Origin: an uncultured Dehalococcoidia bacterium
GTDB taxonomy: Bacteria; Chloroflexota; Dehalococcoidia; Lucifugimonadales; GCA-2712585
DNA length: 64,000 bases
Reading direction: 5' to 3'
Assembly (NCBI GenBank): GCA_958295715.1
Contig: OY282371.1
Coordinates: 811,183-875,182 of the forward strand
The notes under the pieces are model-generated. The model did no database searches, was not told the origin of the DNA, and was given only the letters and a program-made list of their open reading frames with translations. Within the stretch, counting starts at the first letter, position 1. Every line of letters begins with the position of its first letter. The translations under genes were made by a program, and so were the position numbers. This document shows positions 16,941 to 27,700 of the stretch, piece after piece.

Positions 16941-17635
16941 GGCCGGTCTCCCCGCGTCTCGGAGGGTTCGGCGAACTTCTCCGACGAGTAGGGCGACGGG
17001 CCGCCGTCAAAGTACCGCCACACCTCCTCTTCCGACACGCCGTCTTCCAAGCGGGTGGGCGTGGTCATCTTGTGGTTCCCGTGGAAGTCGTGGCACTGTA
17101 GGCACGTGTTCCACGACTGGCTCCGGATGATGTCCGCGTGGGTGGGAAGGATGGGGTCGTCCTTCAACTCCGTGTCCTCGTGGCAGTTGGAGCAGTAGCC
17201 CATGGTGGAAAGGGTCACCCGCTTCCCCTGGTGTTCCGTGTGACAGGTCACGCAGTCGTAGGCCTTGATGTTCTGGCGGGCCTCGGCGAAGCGGGGTTCC
17301 AGGAAGCGGGAGATGGGGTGCCTGTCGTCGGGGCGTTCGTGGCAGGCGAGGCAGTCGCCGCTATCCACGTCCTTGGACCCGAAGCCCATGGACCTCTCGC
17401 GCAGGCCAAGCCACCGGTACACGTTGGCGCTCACCTGCTGGGCCGCGGTCCCGTCGAGGGGGACGTGGCACTGCTCGCAGCCGACGCCTTCGTGCCCGGC
17501 GTTCATCGGGCCTTTGGCGACCAGGCGGTTCCTCTCCGGGTAGGTGAAAAACATCAGGAGGAGCAGTCCCAGGATGACGCCGGCGAGCAGGCCAACGTTC
17601 CTCCACTGTGTCAGAATTTTTTTGAATGAGGCCAT
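16937..17635 (-). CDS. Membrane-anchored pentahaem cytochrome c (NapC/NirT-like)
   Basis: 232 residues from ATG 17635. A single N-terminal membrane helix (LLAGVILGLLLLMFFTYP) is followed by five CxxCH sites: CEQCH, CLACH, CVTCH, CSNCH and CLQCH. Several extra His residues (for example HGNHK) may be distal ligands. The anchor plus haem pattern resembles NapC/NirT/NrfH-type quinol dehydrogenases, although those usually carry four haems. It is first in an overlapping operon with the Tll0287-like and cytochrome b-like genes, so the three probably form one quinol-linked electron conduit. Confidence 0.8.
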   Translation of the reverse strand: MASFKKILTQWRNVGLLAGVILGLLLLMFFTYPERNRLVAKGPMNAGHEGVGCEQCHVPLDGTAAQQVSANVYRWLGLRERSMGFGSKDVDSGDCLACHERPDDRHPISRFLEPRFAEARQNIKAYDCVTCHTEHQGKRVTLSTMGYCSNCHEDTELKDDPILPTHADIIRSQSWNTCLQCHDFHGNHKMTTPTRLEDGVSEEEVWRYFDGGPSPYSSEKFAEPSETRGDRP

Positions 17636-18059
17636 CTTGACGGGGGCATGTATGCGATGGGGTGAGGGAAGCGCGCCGGCTCGCGGGGGCTTGGGGCCGC
17701 CTGCGCGCCGCGTTGGCAGGCCCGGTTGTGGGGGCCAGAACTTTCCGATGGAAGGTCAAGCCGCGCCAGCCGTGAGGTCTCCCTCTGCGCCGCAAGTATA
17801 CCCTATGGAGCGCGCGCGTGTCCTGACGCCGGGGCTAGCCGGGCGTTACGCCGGGGGTGGGCGGGCGGGGGCAGGAGGGATTCATGCCTGGCGCTTTCTT
17901 GGGTAAACTGAACCAAGAATCCAAACAAACTATTGACATGATGAGCCTACTCTGCCTAAGCTGTGAGTGCGGCGCCACAATTTGCCGCACATGTGACTAT
18001 CCCATCATGGGAGGCTGGGGGCCGAATAGGCCCCCATCTTTTTAGGAAGAACGCTTACC
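17636..18059. other. Intergenic region with leader-like structures ahead of the NYN gene
   Basis: This 424-bp region between divergent genes has no supported CDS; the short frames overlap hairpins and show no homology that I recognise. It contains TTGACA at 17933-17938, with a weak TAAGCT 18 bp further on. A perfect 7-bp inverted repeat follows (GTGCGGC 17967-17973 / GCCGCAC 17984-17990), then the terminator at 18016-18043. Together these could form an attenuated leader or a small RNA of about 80-110 nt. Confidence 0.4.
18016..18043 (+). terminator. Intrinsic terminator-like hairpin just before the NYN gene
   Basis: A perfect 8-bp GC-rich stem (TGGGGGCC 18016-18023 / GGCCCCCA 18029-18036) with a 5-nt loop is followed by TCTTTTT. 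It lies only 16 bp upstream of the NYN start codon, on the same strand, so it would stop transcription entering this gene. Either the gene has a promoter inside the hairpin region or termination is conditional. Confidence 0.7.
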
Positions 18060-18908
18060 ATGCCCCTTAGAACAGCGATATTCGTTGACGGAGCAAATTT
18101 TCGAGGCAATCTCCGTAACTTCTCATTTGCATCAGTGTCGCCTCCCAGCGGGCGCAGGTACAGGCTAGAAGAACGACACTTCGATTGGAAGCGATTCTTT
18201 GACGGAGTGCTTGCGAAGTTCAAGCAGGCGACCGGTTGGGAGCATCAACTGCTCCGCATTCACTGGTATTATGCTGAGAGCATATCCCCCTGGATCTCAT
18301 CAGATACTATGAGGCTCCGTCTGGCGCGACGAGTGGTGGACAGGCATCCTGAGATAAACGGGCTTACACCCCAGAAGGTAATCGACATGGCTCATAGCTG
18401 GTACACGCATGAGCGAGATTACTTCGAGCGGTTGAGAGAAGATATCTTCGAGAATATCCAAAGACAAACGGATTTCCTGGAATTCCGGTACGTGGGTCAA
18501 TACCAGGTTAACCCATTCCGTGTCCATCGTATCGAACAGAACGAGAATGGAGAGATTATCTATAAGGGTGTTCAGATAGGTGAAAAAGGGGTGGATACAG
18601 GCATCGCCGTGGACATGATTGCTAAGATGCCCCACTACGATGTTGCTATCCTCGTCAGCGGGGACGCTGATTTCCTTCCAGTGGTCGGATACCTAAAGGA
18701 CCACCTTAAGTACGTCTATCAGTTCTCCGTGGCGCAGGGAGTCCCTCCTTCAATCCGATACCTCTCCCCATATCTCAAAGGAAAAGTCGATTGCTTTGCA
18801 TCATTCGACGAGGCGGAGCTTTTGAGTCAGTATCTGATAAGGCACAGTGGGATTCCACCGGCTATACTTGCCGCTATTGACGCCAGAATCCTGAAGCTTT
18901 CGGCATAG
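18060..18908 (+). CDS. NYN domain (LabA/DUF88-like) ribonuclease-fold protein
   Basis: 282 residues from ATG 18060, with AGGAAG at 18044-18049. The PIN-like NYN core is complete: first acidic strand AIFVDGANFRGNL, the central KGVDTGIAVDMIAKM, and the third strand VAILVSGDADFLPVVGYLKDH. These Asp residues would bind metal. Compared with minimal NYN proteins there are about 100 extra residues between the first and second motifs, rich in aromatic and charged residues. Proteins of this type cleave RNA or act in defence and toxin contexts. The base composition looks lower in G+C than the flanking genes, and a terminator-like leader precedes it, so it may have been acquired and kept under control. 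Confidence 0.8.
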   Translation: MPLRTAIFVDGANFRGNLRNFSFASVSPPSGRRYRLEERHFDWKRFFDGVLAKFKQATGWEHQLLRIHWYYAESISPWISSDTMRLRLARRVVDRHPEINGLTPQKVIDMAHSWYTHERDYFERLREDIFENIQRQTDFLEFRYVGQYQVNPFRVHRIEQNENGEIIYKGVQIGEKGVDTGIAVDMIAKMPHYDVAILVSGDADFLPVVGYLKDHLKYVYQFSVAQGVPPSIRYLSPYLKGKVDCFASFDEAELLSQYLIRHSGIPPAILAAIDARILKLSA

Positions 18909-18988
18909 GATTCGAGTGGCCTGATACTCGGCTACCGTTAGGCGGTGCGCCGTTGGGAGGAAGTGTAGGTTTATTGTGGGAGCGCGCG

Positions 18989-21811
18989 TCACCGGGGCTT
19001 GCCGACCCGAGCCCCCTCGTGCTTCCCTAGTATGTCTTTCACGTCCGAAGGGTTGTAGGAAACGGCGGATGACCAGCGCCCGAAGCCTCCGTGCTGGTTG
19101 ACGGCCTCGGCCCACTGTTCCAAGGCGCGACGCTTGGCGTGGCTTTCTTGGTCCGGTTGCCCCTTCGTCTCCAGAACCAGCATGTCCCCTGACTTCAGAC
19201 GGATTATGAAGTCGGGGCGATATTTCCGCACCACGCCCCGGTACACGTAGAGGATCTCAAAGCCCAGGTGGTCGTTCTTCACCCAGGCGTCGACCAAGGG
19301 GCTACGGTCTAGTTGGAAGGCCTCCGAAGCTTCCCACGTGCTATCGTATACACACATGTTGACGTGGCTGCGGGCGGTGAAGTGGCACGGTTTGCCCGTG
19401 TGCCAGGTCGCCATGTTGGCGGTGGAGCGTATCGGGTGGTCCCGGTCGAACACGGGCTCAAGACGCTCTGTGTTCTCGACGCGTATGGATTCCCATAGGT
19501 GCTGAACAACCTTCGTCATGTTGAGGGTGATGATGAGCCGCCGAGGGGGGCCTTCCTGATAGAACATGGGCGGCGTTACGCTAAGCCTGTTTGACATAAG
19601 AAAATGCTCGACGAGCTTCACCAACTGGGCGATGAGCGACTCCCGGCTCCCCGACCAGGACGTTTCCATCTGGTCGTAGACGTCCCGCGCCGTCTCAAAG
19701 ATGATCTTCTGAGTCCGGTACTCTTTGGCGAGGGCCTCCAGGTCGATTTTACTCAACTTGGTCACGTCCGGCTTGCCGTCCACTATGGGGGCGAGTTCGG
19801 CCAACTGCGGTGTTTTGCCGGCGTCGAGTTCTAGACCCTCCACCCGTTCCCAGTCGAGAGAGAGGCGGGGCCTGTAGACGTGTTCAACGCGTATGACGTT
19901 GGGCCACCTGATTTCGAAGTCGGCCTTTTTCGCCACCGGCTCAATGGCGGTCTTAGGCGTTGGCGGTCTCGGCGCCACGCCGTCGCCGGACTCGTGGGGC
20001 AGGAAGGTGAACGGCACGCCGAATATGTTGACGTACTCAGGTTCGAACATGCCGGTCTTCGCATTCACTTCGTAGGAGGTGCGACGAAGGCCCCGCCCCA
20101 CCACCTGCTCGCACAGCAATTGACTGGTGAACGCCCGGAGTCCCATGATGTGCGTCACCGTCTTGGCGTCCCAGCCCTCTGACAGCATCCCTACGGAGAT
20201 GACGTTCTGTATCCCCTCGCCGGGCTGTCCCGGCTGGCCTACGGTGTCCACCATCCGCCTGAGCCGCTCGGCCCGCTGGTCTGCCGTGAGCTTCGGGCCG
20301 GACGCCTCTTTGGGAGGAACCCCCTTGTCCCGCGGCGCGACCTCTGCTATGGGTTCCTCGGACTCCTCGGCGCGTTTCAGGGCTCCCGAGTCGATATGCA
20401 GGGTCCGTTCGGCGTCGCAGAGCTCTTCGATGCGGATTTGCCTGCGGTCGAAGGCCCGTTTGACGCGAGCCGCCGTTTCGGTGCGGTTAGCGACGGTTAT
20501 CATAACCGGTGGAGCGCTTAATCCGCAGTTCTTCCACTTTCTCGCGGTCTCCCGCCAGTCGTAGCCCAGCAGGTAGTAACCGTTGGTCACCAGGTCCGGA
20601 AGCGGCGCGGTGGGCGGCGCGCGGCGATTCAGGTCGTCCTTCACCTCCGGGTCGTTGTATATGTGGTACAGGCGCGACTTATACGTCTTAACGTCGGGCG
20701 CCGCGTCATCGCGGACCACCACCCGCGGCGTCTTCACCAGGCCCGACTCTATGGCGTCGTTCAGTCCAAAATCGCTCACAATCCAGTTGAACAGGGCCTC
20801 ATCCGAGCTTTTCTTGCCCGACGGGGCGAAGGGCGTGGCCGAGAAGTCGTAGCAGGTGAGGATGCCCCGTGTCTGGTGGATCCTGTCCAGGCCGCCCAGC
20901 CACTTGGTCGCTTCCTCAATGTCGGCCTTGGCGACGCCCCTCACCTTGGATTCGGCTGGAACGCGCCAAGCGTGGTGCGCCTCGTCGTTGATGACCAGCA
21001 GGTTCCGGCAGCCGGCCATATCGTCGCCCAACGCTTGGCGGACATAGGCTTCGTCGCTCTTGACCCCGCGCTTGTCCACGCTACGCTTCCTCGAAATCTG
21101 TTCCTCCGTCTCCCAGTTGAGGGCGTGCCAGTTGCGGACAAGCGCCTTCCCGCTGCGGAGCCTGTCCATCATGGGTGAAGGGACTATGTTGAAGGCCTTG
21201 TAGTAGTTTTGGGGATGGGACGGTTCGAGGACGGCGAGGCGGCTCTTGACCGTGAGGCCGGGGGCTATGACCAGCGCGTTCTTGGCGAAGCGGGTGTCCT
21301 GGGGATTGGCGACCTTGTTCAGGATTTGCCAGGCGATAACCATGGCCATGACCACGGTCTTGCCCGTGCCCGTGGCCATCTTGGCGCACAGACGCCGGAA
21401 CTGCCCGCCGTCACCCGGCACGTCTATCCCCACCCTCTCGCTATCGTGGGCTTCGGTCAGCCAAATCAGCGTCTCGGCGGCCTCGAGTTGGCAGAAGAAG
21501 AACCGGCGGTTCTCGAACTCCTCCGGGTCGTTCCAGTGTTCCAGCAGGCGCTTGGTAATTGCGGTCACGCCGGGGTAGCTGGCCTCCCGCCACGCCTTCA
21601 CCCGCGGCCGGATCCGGTTGACCAGAGGGATTTCGACGAAGACGCCCGGGTCGTCAAAGGTCTTGGAATCCCCCGACGCTATGAGGTAGCCCGCGGGCCG
21701 ACGGCCGGCCGCGCGCGAGAAGGTCCGCCTCTCCCGGCTGTAGCTCCAGTGCTCGGCAGGCTCCTCGTAGGGCCTGTTGATGATGAGCCGGTCAATTGAT
21801 GACTGTTCCAT
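18989..21811 (-). CDS. Type III-like restriction endonuclease subunit (Res: helicase plus nuclease)
   Basis: 940 residues. An SF2 helicase core shows Walker A MATGTGKT (about residue 146) and the DEAH box in INDEAHHAW (about residue 275). Helicase domain 2 has VGMLSEGWDAKTVTHIMGLR and QLLCEQVVGRGLRRTS. At the C-terminus, RPDFIIRLKSGDMLVLETKG has the D...ExK arrangement of a PD-(D/E)XK nuclease. The protein translocates on and cuts DNA lacking the cognate methylation. The methyltransferase gene lies 70 bp upstream on the same strand, so the two form one mod-res unit. It belongs to the larger Res-like group found with a non-classical Mod, not to EcoP15I-type subunits in the strict sense. Confidence 0.88.
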   Translation of the reverse strand: MEQSSIDRLIINRPYEEPAEHWSYSRERRTFSRAAGRRPAGYLIASGDSKTFDDPGVFVEIPLVNRIRPRVKAWREASYPGVTAITKRLLEHWNDPEEFENRRFFFCQLEAAETLIWLTEAHDSERVGIDVPGDGGQFRRLCAKMATGTGKTVVMAMVIAWQILNKVANPQDTRFAKNALVIAPGLTVKSRLAVLEPSHPQNYYKAFNIVPSPMMDRLRSGKALVRNWHALNWETEEQISRKRSVDKRGVKSDEAYVRQALGDDMAGCRNLLVINDEAHHAWRVPAESKVRGVAKADIEEATKWLGGLDRIHQTRGILTCYDFSATPFAPSGKKSSDEALFNWIVSDFGLNDAIESGLVKTPRVVVRDDAAPDVKTYKSRLYHIYNDPEVKDDLNRRAPPTAPLPDLVTNGYYLLGYDWRETARKWKNCGLSAPPVMITVANRTETAARVKRAFDRRQIRIEELCDAERTLHIDSGALKRAEESEEPIAEVAPRDKGVPPKEASGPKLTADQRAERLRRMVDTVGQPGQPGEGIQNVISVGMLSEGWDAKTVTHIMGLRAFTSQLLCEQVVGRGLRRTSYEVNAKTGMFEPEYVNIFGVPFTFLPHESGDGVAPRPPTPKTAIEPVAKKADFEIRWPNVIRVEHVYRPRLSLDWERVEGLELDAGKTPQLAELAPIVDGKPDVTKLSKIDLEALAKEYRTQKIIFETARDVYDQMETSWSGSRESLIAQLVKLVEHFLMSNRLSVTPPMFYQEGPPRRLIITLNMTKVVQHLWESIRVENTERLEPVFDRDHPIRSTANMATWHTGKPCHFTARSHVNMCVYDSTWEASEAFQLDRSPLVDAWVKNDHLGFEILYVYRGVVRKYRPDFIIRLKSGDMLVLETKGQPDQESHAKRRALEQWAEAVNQHGGFGRWSSAVSYNPSDVKDILGKHEGARVGKPR

Positions 21812-21881
21812 TGTCCGGCCTATTGGTCGCCCTCCCGCGTAATCGCAATCAGGCGCGCAGTATCGACGAAGGCTTTGCTCA

Positions 21882-24647
21882 CTAGCGACGGTCCGCTCCT
21901 GAAGTATAGTGGTCCAGATTATCTATCAGGTCGTCGGGCAAGTTGGCCCATTCCTCTTGGGGCACCCTGCTGGCATGTTTTGCGAGTATCTCTTCCACTG
22001 TGGGCCGCTTCTGGCCCTTGGCGGCTTCCAACCCTATAACCTTCAGGCTCTCGATGCCCCGGTCGTCCACTATCTTCACCGCGACGCGGCGATGCTCGCC
22101 GGGCTCGAAGGGCAGGGAGGTGGTTCCCCTATACGCTTCGATAAGCTCCTCGTCAATCTCCGCCCTTAGGTTGCGCGCCAGACGCGCCCACCCGTCTTTG
22201 GAGCCGGCCATGGGGAAGAACACCTGCCGCGGGTACAGGCTGCGGCCGTCGTAGTCCGTATCCAGCATCCACATGGCTATCCTGTCCCGGCCGCCCGACT
22301 CCACCCCGCCGCTCTTGGTGTTGTAGTAGTCGAACCCCTGAACGGATACCCGCGCTTTGCCTGAGTCGGGCCCGTCGACAATCGTCTCCACCTCCACGTC
22401 AGGCTGCCCAATTAGCCAAAAACTCTCGTTGCTGGCCCGCTTGCGCTTCAGGTCCCCGGTGAGCAGGTCGGCGTTCATCTGCGCCTTGAGCAGGCTAATG
22501 CCCGGCCAGTTGGTCTCGTCAATGTCCTTGGCCGCCTCGGGGTCGAACTGAAAGGCCGCAAAGACTATCACTCGCGGCCTTGGCATCAGGGTCTGGGCTT
22601 CCTGAAGGGCTAGGTTCACCTGCTGCTGCTCCAAGGGGGCGTGTTCCGGCCCGAAGGACACGACAACGCGTTGGGATGCCCGGGCCGCGCCCTCGCCAAT
22701 AGACTCGGCGCCGTCTTTGTTGGGAAGGGACTCGCCGTCGGCGTGGAGATAGGGATAGTGTGGTAGCGGCTCCAGGCGGGCGAAGCGGATGAACTGCCCC
22801 GCCTTGCCCCGGATGCCGGTTCTCAACAGTTCGTCCCGCCAGTCCGACTGGCGCAGCGTTTCGCCGGAGCGGGACACCGTGTCATCGGCGAGGGCCGGCT
22901 CCGCGTCTTCAACGTCGTCAATGGGCTTCACCGCCGGGGCGGGGACGGCCTCAACGCTGAAGGGGCCGGTGACCCGCTTCTTGCCCGTGTCCACCAGTGG
23001 CTGGTCGTACAGCGTCTCCCGGGGCGCGTGGCGGGCTATGGCCGCGTCTATCTCGGCCTGGGTCATGCCCTCCCGGATGTCGGGGTTGTTGGCGATGGAG
23101 CCCAGGGTGACGTGGGGCACAGTTTTGTAGTTGAAGCCGCTGCCCACGCCCTCATCCGGCTGGGCCAACTCGTAATAGTCGAATAGGGCGGTCATCAGGC
23201 GCTGCTTGGCGAGAGACACGGCCACGCGGGAGGTGTCGCAGGTAATCCAGCGCCGGCCCCACTGCTCGGCGACGTAGGCCGTGGAGCCGGAGCCGCAGGT
23301 GGGGTCGAACACCAGGTCGCCGGGGTCGGTGGTCATCAGGATGCAGCGCTCGATGATTTCGGTCGAACTCTGGACTACATACACCTTCGGGTCTGACCTG
23401 CTTTGTACGGCTCCACTGATATCGTTCCACAGATTGCCAATTGCCGCAATCGGGAAGTCTGACTTGAACCTCCGGTAGTTTAATGTGTCTCCTGCCGTGT
23501 CGTGCAACCGTCCTGCGTTAGCCAACCGCATTAAGCCGACGAGATTGGTCTTGAAGGTGCCTCTGCCCGGGATGTATTTGCGACCGCGAAATTCGAACTC
23601 CCTTACGTCGCCATCCCCGGCAGGACGTGAACTCGTCAGATTGTCGACACGGAATACCTTCGCATGATTGGTTTGCTTGTCGTCCAGTGTTTTGGTCGGA
23701 ACAAAAGAACCGTCCGCGAGCAATGCTTGATCATATCGTTCATCTGCTGTATCACTGCGAGAAATGAAGATCTGTCGGTACTTGGCGACATTCCGGTCAC
23801 GGGCATACCAAATTATGAAATCCGTCGTTGTACCTAGAAGTACAGCAGTGCCTTGGCTAGTTGTTTTCCGGATGGAAATTATGGAGACAAAATTACGCTG
23901 ACCAAACACCTCGTCCATCAACTCACGAACGTGATGCACATTCTCATCGCTAATCTGCACAAAGCAGGAGCCGCTCTCGGTCAGCAACTCCCGGGCCAGC
24001 ATCAGGCGGTCGCGTAGGTAGCTCAGGTATGAGTGGATGCCCAACTCCCAGGTGTCGCGGAAGGCCTTGATGGTCTCCGGCTCCTGGGTCAGGTCCTCGT
24101 CCCGGCCGTCCCGCACGTCGCGCCGGTTGACGAAGGGCTGGAAGTTGGAGCCGTAGCGGATGCCGTAGGGCGGGTCCATGTACACCATCTGCGTCTTCCC
24201 CGCCATGCCCTCCTTCTCCAGCAGGCTGTTCATCACCAGCAGACTGTCGCCGGCCACCAGGCGGTTGGTCCAGTTGAGGCGGTGCCGGTAGAACTTGATG
24301 GCGCTGCGGATGGGCGGGTTCTCCTCGGGCAGTTCGAACAGGCTGGGTTGCTGGATGGCGCCGTTGCCGTTGCGCTTCCGGGCGGCCTCAATGATGGCGC
24401 GCGGGTCTATGCGCTCGTGAACGTGGAGCGACACGGTGGGGACCTCGAAGGAGCCGCGCTCCGTCTTCCCCGCCCATTGCAACTGCGGGTCCAGGTGGGG
24501 GTCGTAGGCGTAAGTCTTCCGGCCCGCGTCGGGGTCGGTCTCAGACGTGACCAGGCCCACCGGCGGGTTGTTCAGCCTATCCTTATCCCGGTGGTCATAA
24601 GACCTGATGGGTCGCTTGGCTCCCTTAGTCCTTCTTCTTGGCGGCAT
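21882..24647 (-). CDS. Site-specific DNA adenine methyltransferase (type III Mod-like)
   Basis: 921 residues from ATG 24647, with a GGGAGG site in front. The catalytic motif DPPY is in QMVYMDPPYGIRYGSNF (about residue 158), and the SAM-binding motif FDPTCGSGSTAYVAEQWGRR follows at about residue 446. This order is that of beta-class N6-adenine methyltransferases, including Mod proteins. The last about 350 residues form a non-catalytic domain that probably contacts the Res subunit and carries part of the target recognition. It is cotranscribed with the Res-like gene. The recognition sequence cannot be deduced. Confidence 0.88.
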   Translation of the reverse strand: MPPRRRTKGAKRPIRSYDHRDKDRLNNPPVGLVTSETDPDAGRKTYAYDPHLDPQLQWAGKTERGSFEVPTVSLHVHERIDPRAIIEAARKRNGNGAIQQPSLFELPEENPPIRSAIKFYRHRLNWTNRLVAGDSLLVMNSLLEKEGMAGKTQMVYMDPPYGIRYGSNFQPFVNRRDVRDGRDEDLTQEPETIKAFRDTWELGIHSYLSYLRDRLMLARELLTESGSCFVQISDENVHHVRELMDEVFGQRNFVSIISIRKTTSQGTAVLLGTTTDFIIWYARDRNVAKYRQIFISRSDTADERYDQALLADGSFVPTKTLDDKQTNHAKVFRVDNLTSSRPAGDGDVREFEFRGRKYIPGRGTFKTNLVGLMRLANAGRLHDTAGDTLNYRRFKSDFPIAAIGNLWNDISGAVQSRSDPKVYVVQSSTEIIERCILMTTDPGDLVFDPTCGSGSTAYVAEQWGRRWITCDTSRVAVSLAKQRLMTALFDYYELAQPDEGVGSGFNYKTVPHVTLGSIANNPDIREGMTQAEIDAAIARHAPRETLYDQPLVDTGKKRVTGPFSVEAVPAPAVKPIDDVEDAEPALADDTVSRSGETLRQSDWRDELLRTGIRGKAGQFIRFARLEPLPHYPYLHADGESLPNKDGAESIGEGAARASQRVVVSFGPEHAPLEQQQVNLALQEAQTLMPRPRVIVFAAFQFDPEAAKDIDETNWPGISLLKAQMNADLLTGDLKRKRASNESFWLIGQPDVEVETIVDGPDSGKARVSVQGFDYYNTKSGGVESGGRDRIAMWMLDTDYDGRSLYPRQVFFPMAGSKDGWARLARNLRAEIDEELIEAYRGTTSLPFEPGEHRRVAVKIVDDRGIESLKVIGLEAAKGQKRPTVEEILAKHASRVPQEEWANLPDDLIDNLDHYTSGADRR

Positions 24648-24737
24648 AGCAACCTCCCAAAGCCTATTCTACCACCCGCCGCCAACCCTCGGAATACGCC
24701 GGCAGGAGGGAGGCATGGATTCATGCCGGCGCCGGGG

Positions 24738-27700
24738 TTAGTACTGGGGTTTGCGGTAGAATTTGAGGTAGAAGAAGGCGCCGCCGGCTGCGATGGCCAT
24801 GGCCGCGAGGACTCCGCCGATGACCAGCCACAGTGAGCCGCCCACGACTCCGTCGTCTTCAGGCTGGACGGGTGGCGTTGGCGTCACGGGCGCCGGGGTC
24901 TCGGCGGGGGTCGGGGCCGGCGTTGCGGTCGGCTCCGGCGTTAGGGCCGCAACTAGCGTGGGCGTGGGGGTCTCAGCCGGCGCGGGAACGGGGGGCGCGG
25001 TTGGCGATGGCGCAGGCGTTGCGGTTGGCGAGGGCCTGGGAGTTGCGGTGGGCGCTGGCGTAGGCGTCGCAGCCGGCGTGGGTCTGGGCGTCGCGGTGGG
25101 CCCTGGCGTAGGAGTCGCAGTCGGAGCCGGGGTGGGCCCTGGCGTTGGAGTTGGCGCGGGGGGCGCTGGCGTCGGAGCCGGGGTGGGCATTGGCGGCGGT
25201 GGTGGCGCCGGGGCGCCGCTTATGGTCAGCGCGTACCGGCTGAAGTTCGAGAGCTCGGCGACAGCCCACACGCGGCCCGAATCGTCCGTCTCGCAGGTGT
25301 GGGTGAGAAGGGTCCAGACATCTCCGTCCGTCACGCGGTACACCCGCGCCCGGCCCTCTCCGCAGGCCGCCTCGTCGTCTTCGGGAAGGCGCAGGCGCAG
25401 GGTTACGGGAGCCGAGTACTCCGTGGGCTTCAGCGCGCCGGTGTTGGCGTCGTAGGTGTCGATCTCCACGGCCAGGGCCACGTTTCCGCTCTCGGCGGGC
25501 GGCGCGGCCAGCATCGAGACATCCAACCGCGTCAGCCGGATCTCGACCCCTGCCGGGGCCGCTCCCGCCGGGGCTTCCACCTGGGCGGAGCCGTCGGGCG
25601 TTTCTATCTGCGCGCTCTGGCCGGGCGAGGCGCCGCCCCAGGCCGTTTCGGGGGCGAGGACGGTCAGCGTCACCGTCACGTGCTGGGGCCAGTTTCCGGC
25701 GGTGTAGGCCACTATCCGCACGAACCCCGTGTAGGTTCCTGCTTGCAGGCCGACCGGGTTCACGAACACGGACACCTGGGCACGGTCGTTGGGGCCGCTG
25801 GAACTGCCCTGGGAGGGCGTCGCGTTGAGCCAGAGGGCGTCGTCGGAGGCGCTGAAGGCCATGTCTGCGGACTTGGTGTTCCACACGGCAAAGGTCTTGG
25901 GCGGCGGGCTGCCGGCGCCCTGGCGGACGGTGAAGGACAGCGAGGTCGTCCCTAGGGCTATCACGTTCGCCTCGGCAGGGGAGGTGGGAGCGGCGCCTCC
26001 TCCCCCACCGCCGCCGGATGAGGGCGGAGGGGTGACGGGGGGTGGGGGCGCGGCGTCGCCTGCGGTTGTGGCGGTGGCCGTGTTGGACCACGCGGCGGTT
26101 CCTGCGGAGTTGGAGGCCTGGATGCGGTAGGTGTACGTTGTCCCGGGCGATAGGCCGGTGTCGATGTAGCTGGGTGTGCTGGTGGCCACGGACGACGACA
26201 CCAGCGTGTAGGAGGCTCCCGCTCTCCTGCGCTCCAAGCGGTAGCCGGTGATGGCGGCGCCGTTGGAATCGGGCTCCGACCAGGCCAGGTCTATCGCCGT
26301 ATCGCCGTTGGCCGCGTTCCTGGCTGCGGTGAGGTCTGTTATGGCGTCGGGAGGGGAGGGGTTCGCCGTCGTCGCGACGGGTTCGTTGGACCAGGCCCCG
26401 CCGCCTTGGGAGTTCGTAGCCCGCAGGCGGTAGGTGTAGGTCGTGGTGGGGGTGAGGCCGGTGTCGGAGTAGCCGGTTGCGCTGGCCGGTATGCTAGTCG
26501 ACACGTCGGCGTAGGTCCCGGAGCCGGCCTTGCGTTGGAGGGTGTAGCCGGTGATGGCGGCTCCGCCGCTGCCGGGCGCGGTCCATGAGAGGTCGATTTC
26601 CGTTGCGCCGTTGGCCGCGTCCCTGGTTGCGGTGAGATCCGTAATGGCGTCGGGCGCGTTGAGGGCCGTCGTGGCCACGGTCACTTCGGAGGACCACGCG
26701 CCGTTGCCCTCGCTGTTCGTGGCCCGTATGCGGTAGGCGTAGGTGGTTCCCGGCGTGAGGCCGGTGTCGGCGTAGGTGGTCGCGCCGGAGGTTACGTCTA
26801 TGGGGGTGATAGCGGCTGAGGTTCCGACGAAGCTCCCGGCGCCGACCTTGCGCTGGAGCCTGTAGCCGAGGATGGCGGAGCCGTGGGCGGCGGGCGCGTT
26901 CCACGATATGTCGACCGCCGTGGCGCCGTTGACCGCGTCGATGGTTGCGGATAAGCCTGCCGGCACGGCGGGCGGGGCGTTGTCCGTCGTGTCGCTGGGC
27001 GTGTTGGACCAGGCCGCGTCGCCCGCGGAGTTGGTGGCCCTCAGCCGGTAGGTGTAGGTCGTCGCCGGCGTTAGGCCGGTGTCGGTGTAGGTGGTCGCGC
27101 TGGTGGCGATGGACGACGACAGCAGCCCCCAGGCGCCGGAACCTGTCCTGCGCTCCAGCCGGTAGGCGGATATGGCGGCGCCGTTGGCGGCGGGCGTCGT
27201 CCAGGCCAGGTCGATTTCCGTGGCGCTGTTGGTCGCGTCCTTGGTGGCGGTCATGCCCGTTATGGCGGCGGGCGGGGCGGCGTCCGTCGTGTCGCTGGGC
27301 GTGTTGGACCAGCCCGCGTCTCCCACGGAGTTGGTGGCCCTCAGCCGGTAGGTGTACAGCGTTCCCGGCGTTAGGCCGGTGTCGGAGTAGCTGGTTGCGC
27401 TGGTGGATATGGACGACGACAGCAGCCCCCAGGCGCCGGAGCCGACCTTGCGCTCCAAGCGGTAGGCGGAGATGGCGGCGCCGTTGGCGGCGGGCGTCGT
27501 CCAGGCCAGGTTTATTCGCGTGGCGCCGTTGGCCGTGTCCTTCGTTGCGGTCATGCCCGTTATGGCGCTGGGCGCGGTGGAGTCCGTCGTATCGCTCGCC
27601 TCGTTGGACCAACCGCCTGCGCCCTCGGAGTTCCAAGCCCTCAGCCGGTAGGTGTACGTTTTTCCGGGCGTGACGCTGAAGTCCGTGTAGCTGGTTGCGG

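Noticed and set aside
17857..18045. 62-codon plus-strand ORF with several Cys before the NYN gene
   Set aside because: It spans both hairpins and the terminator and has no recognisable domain; structure better explains the sequence.
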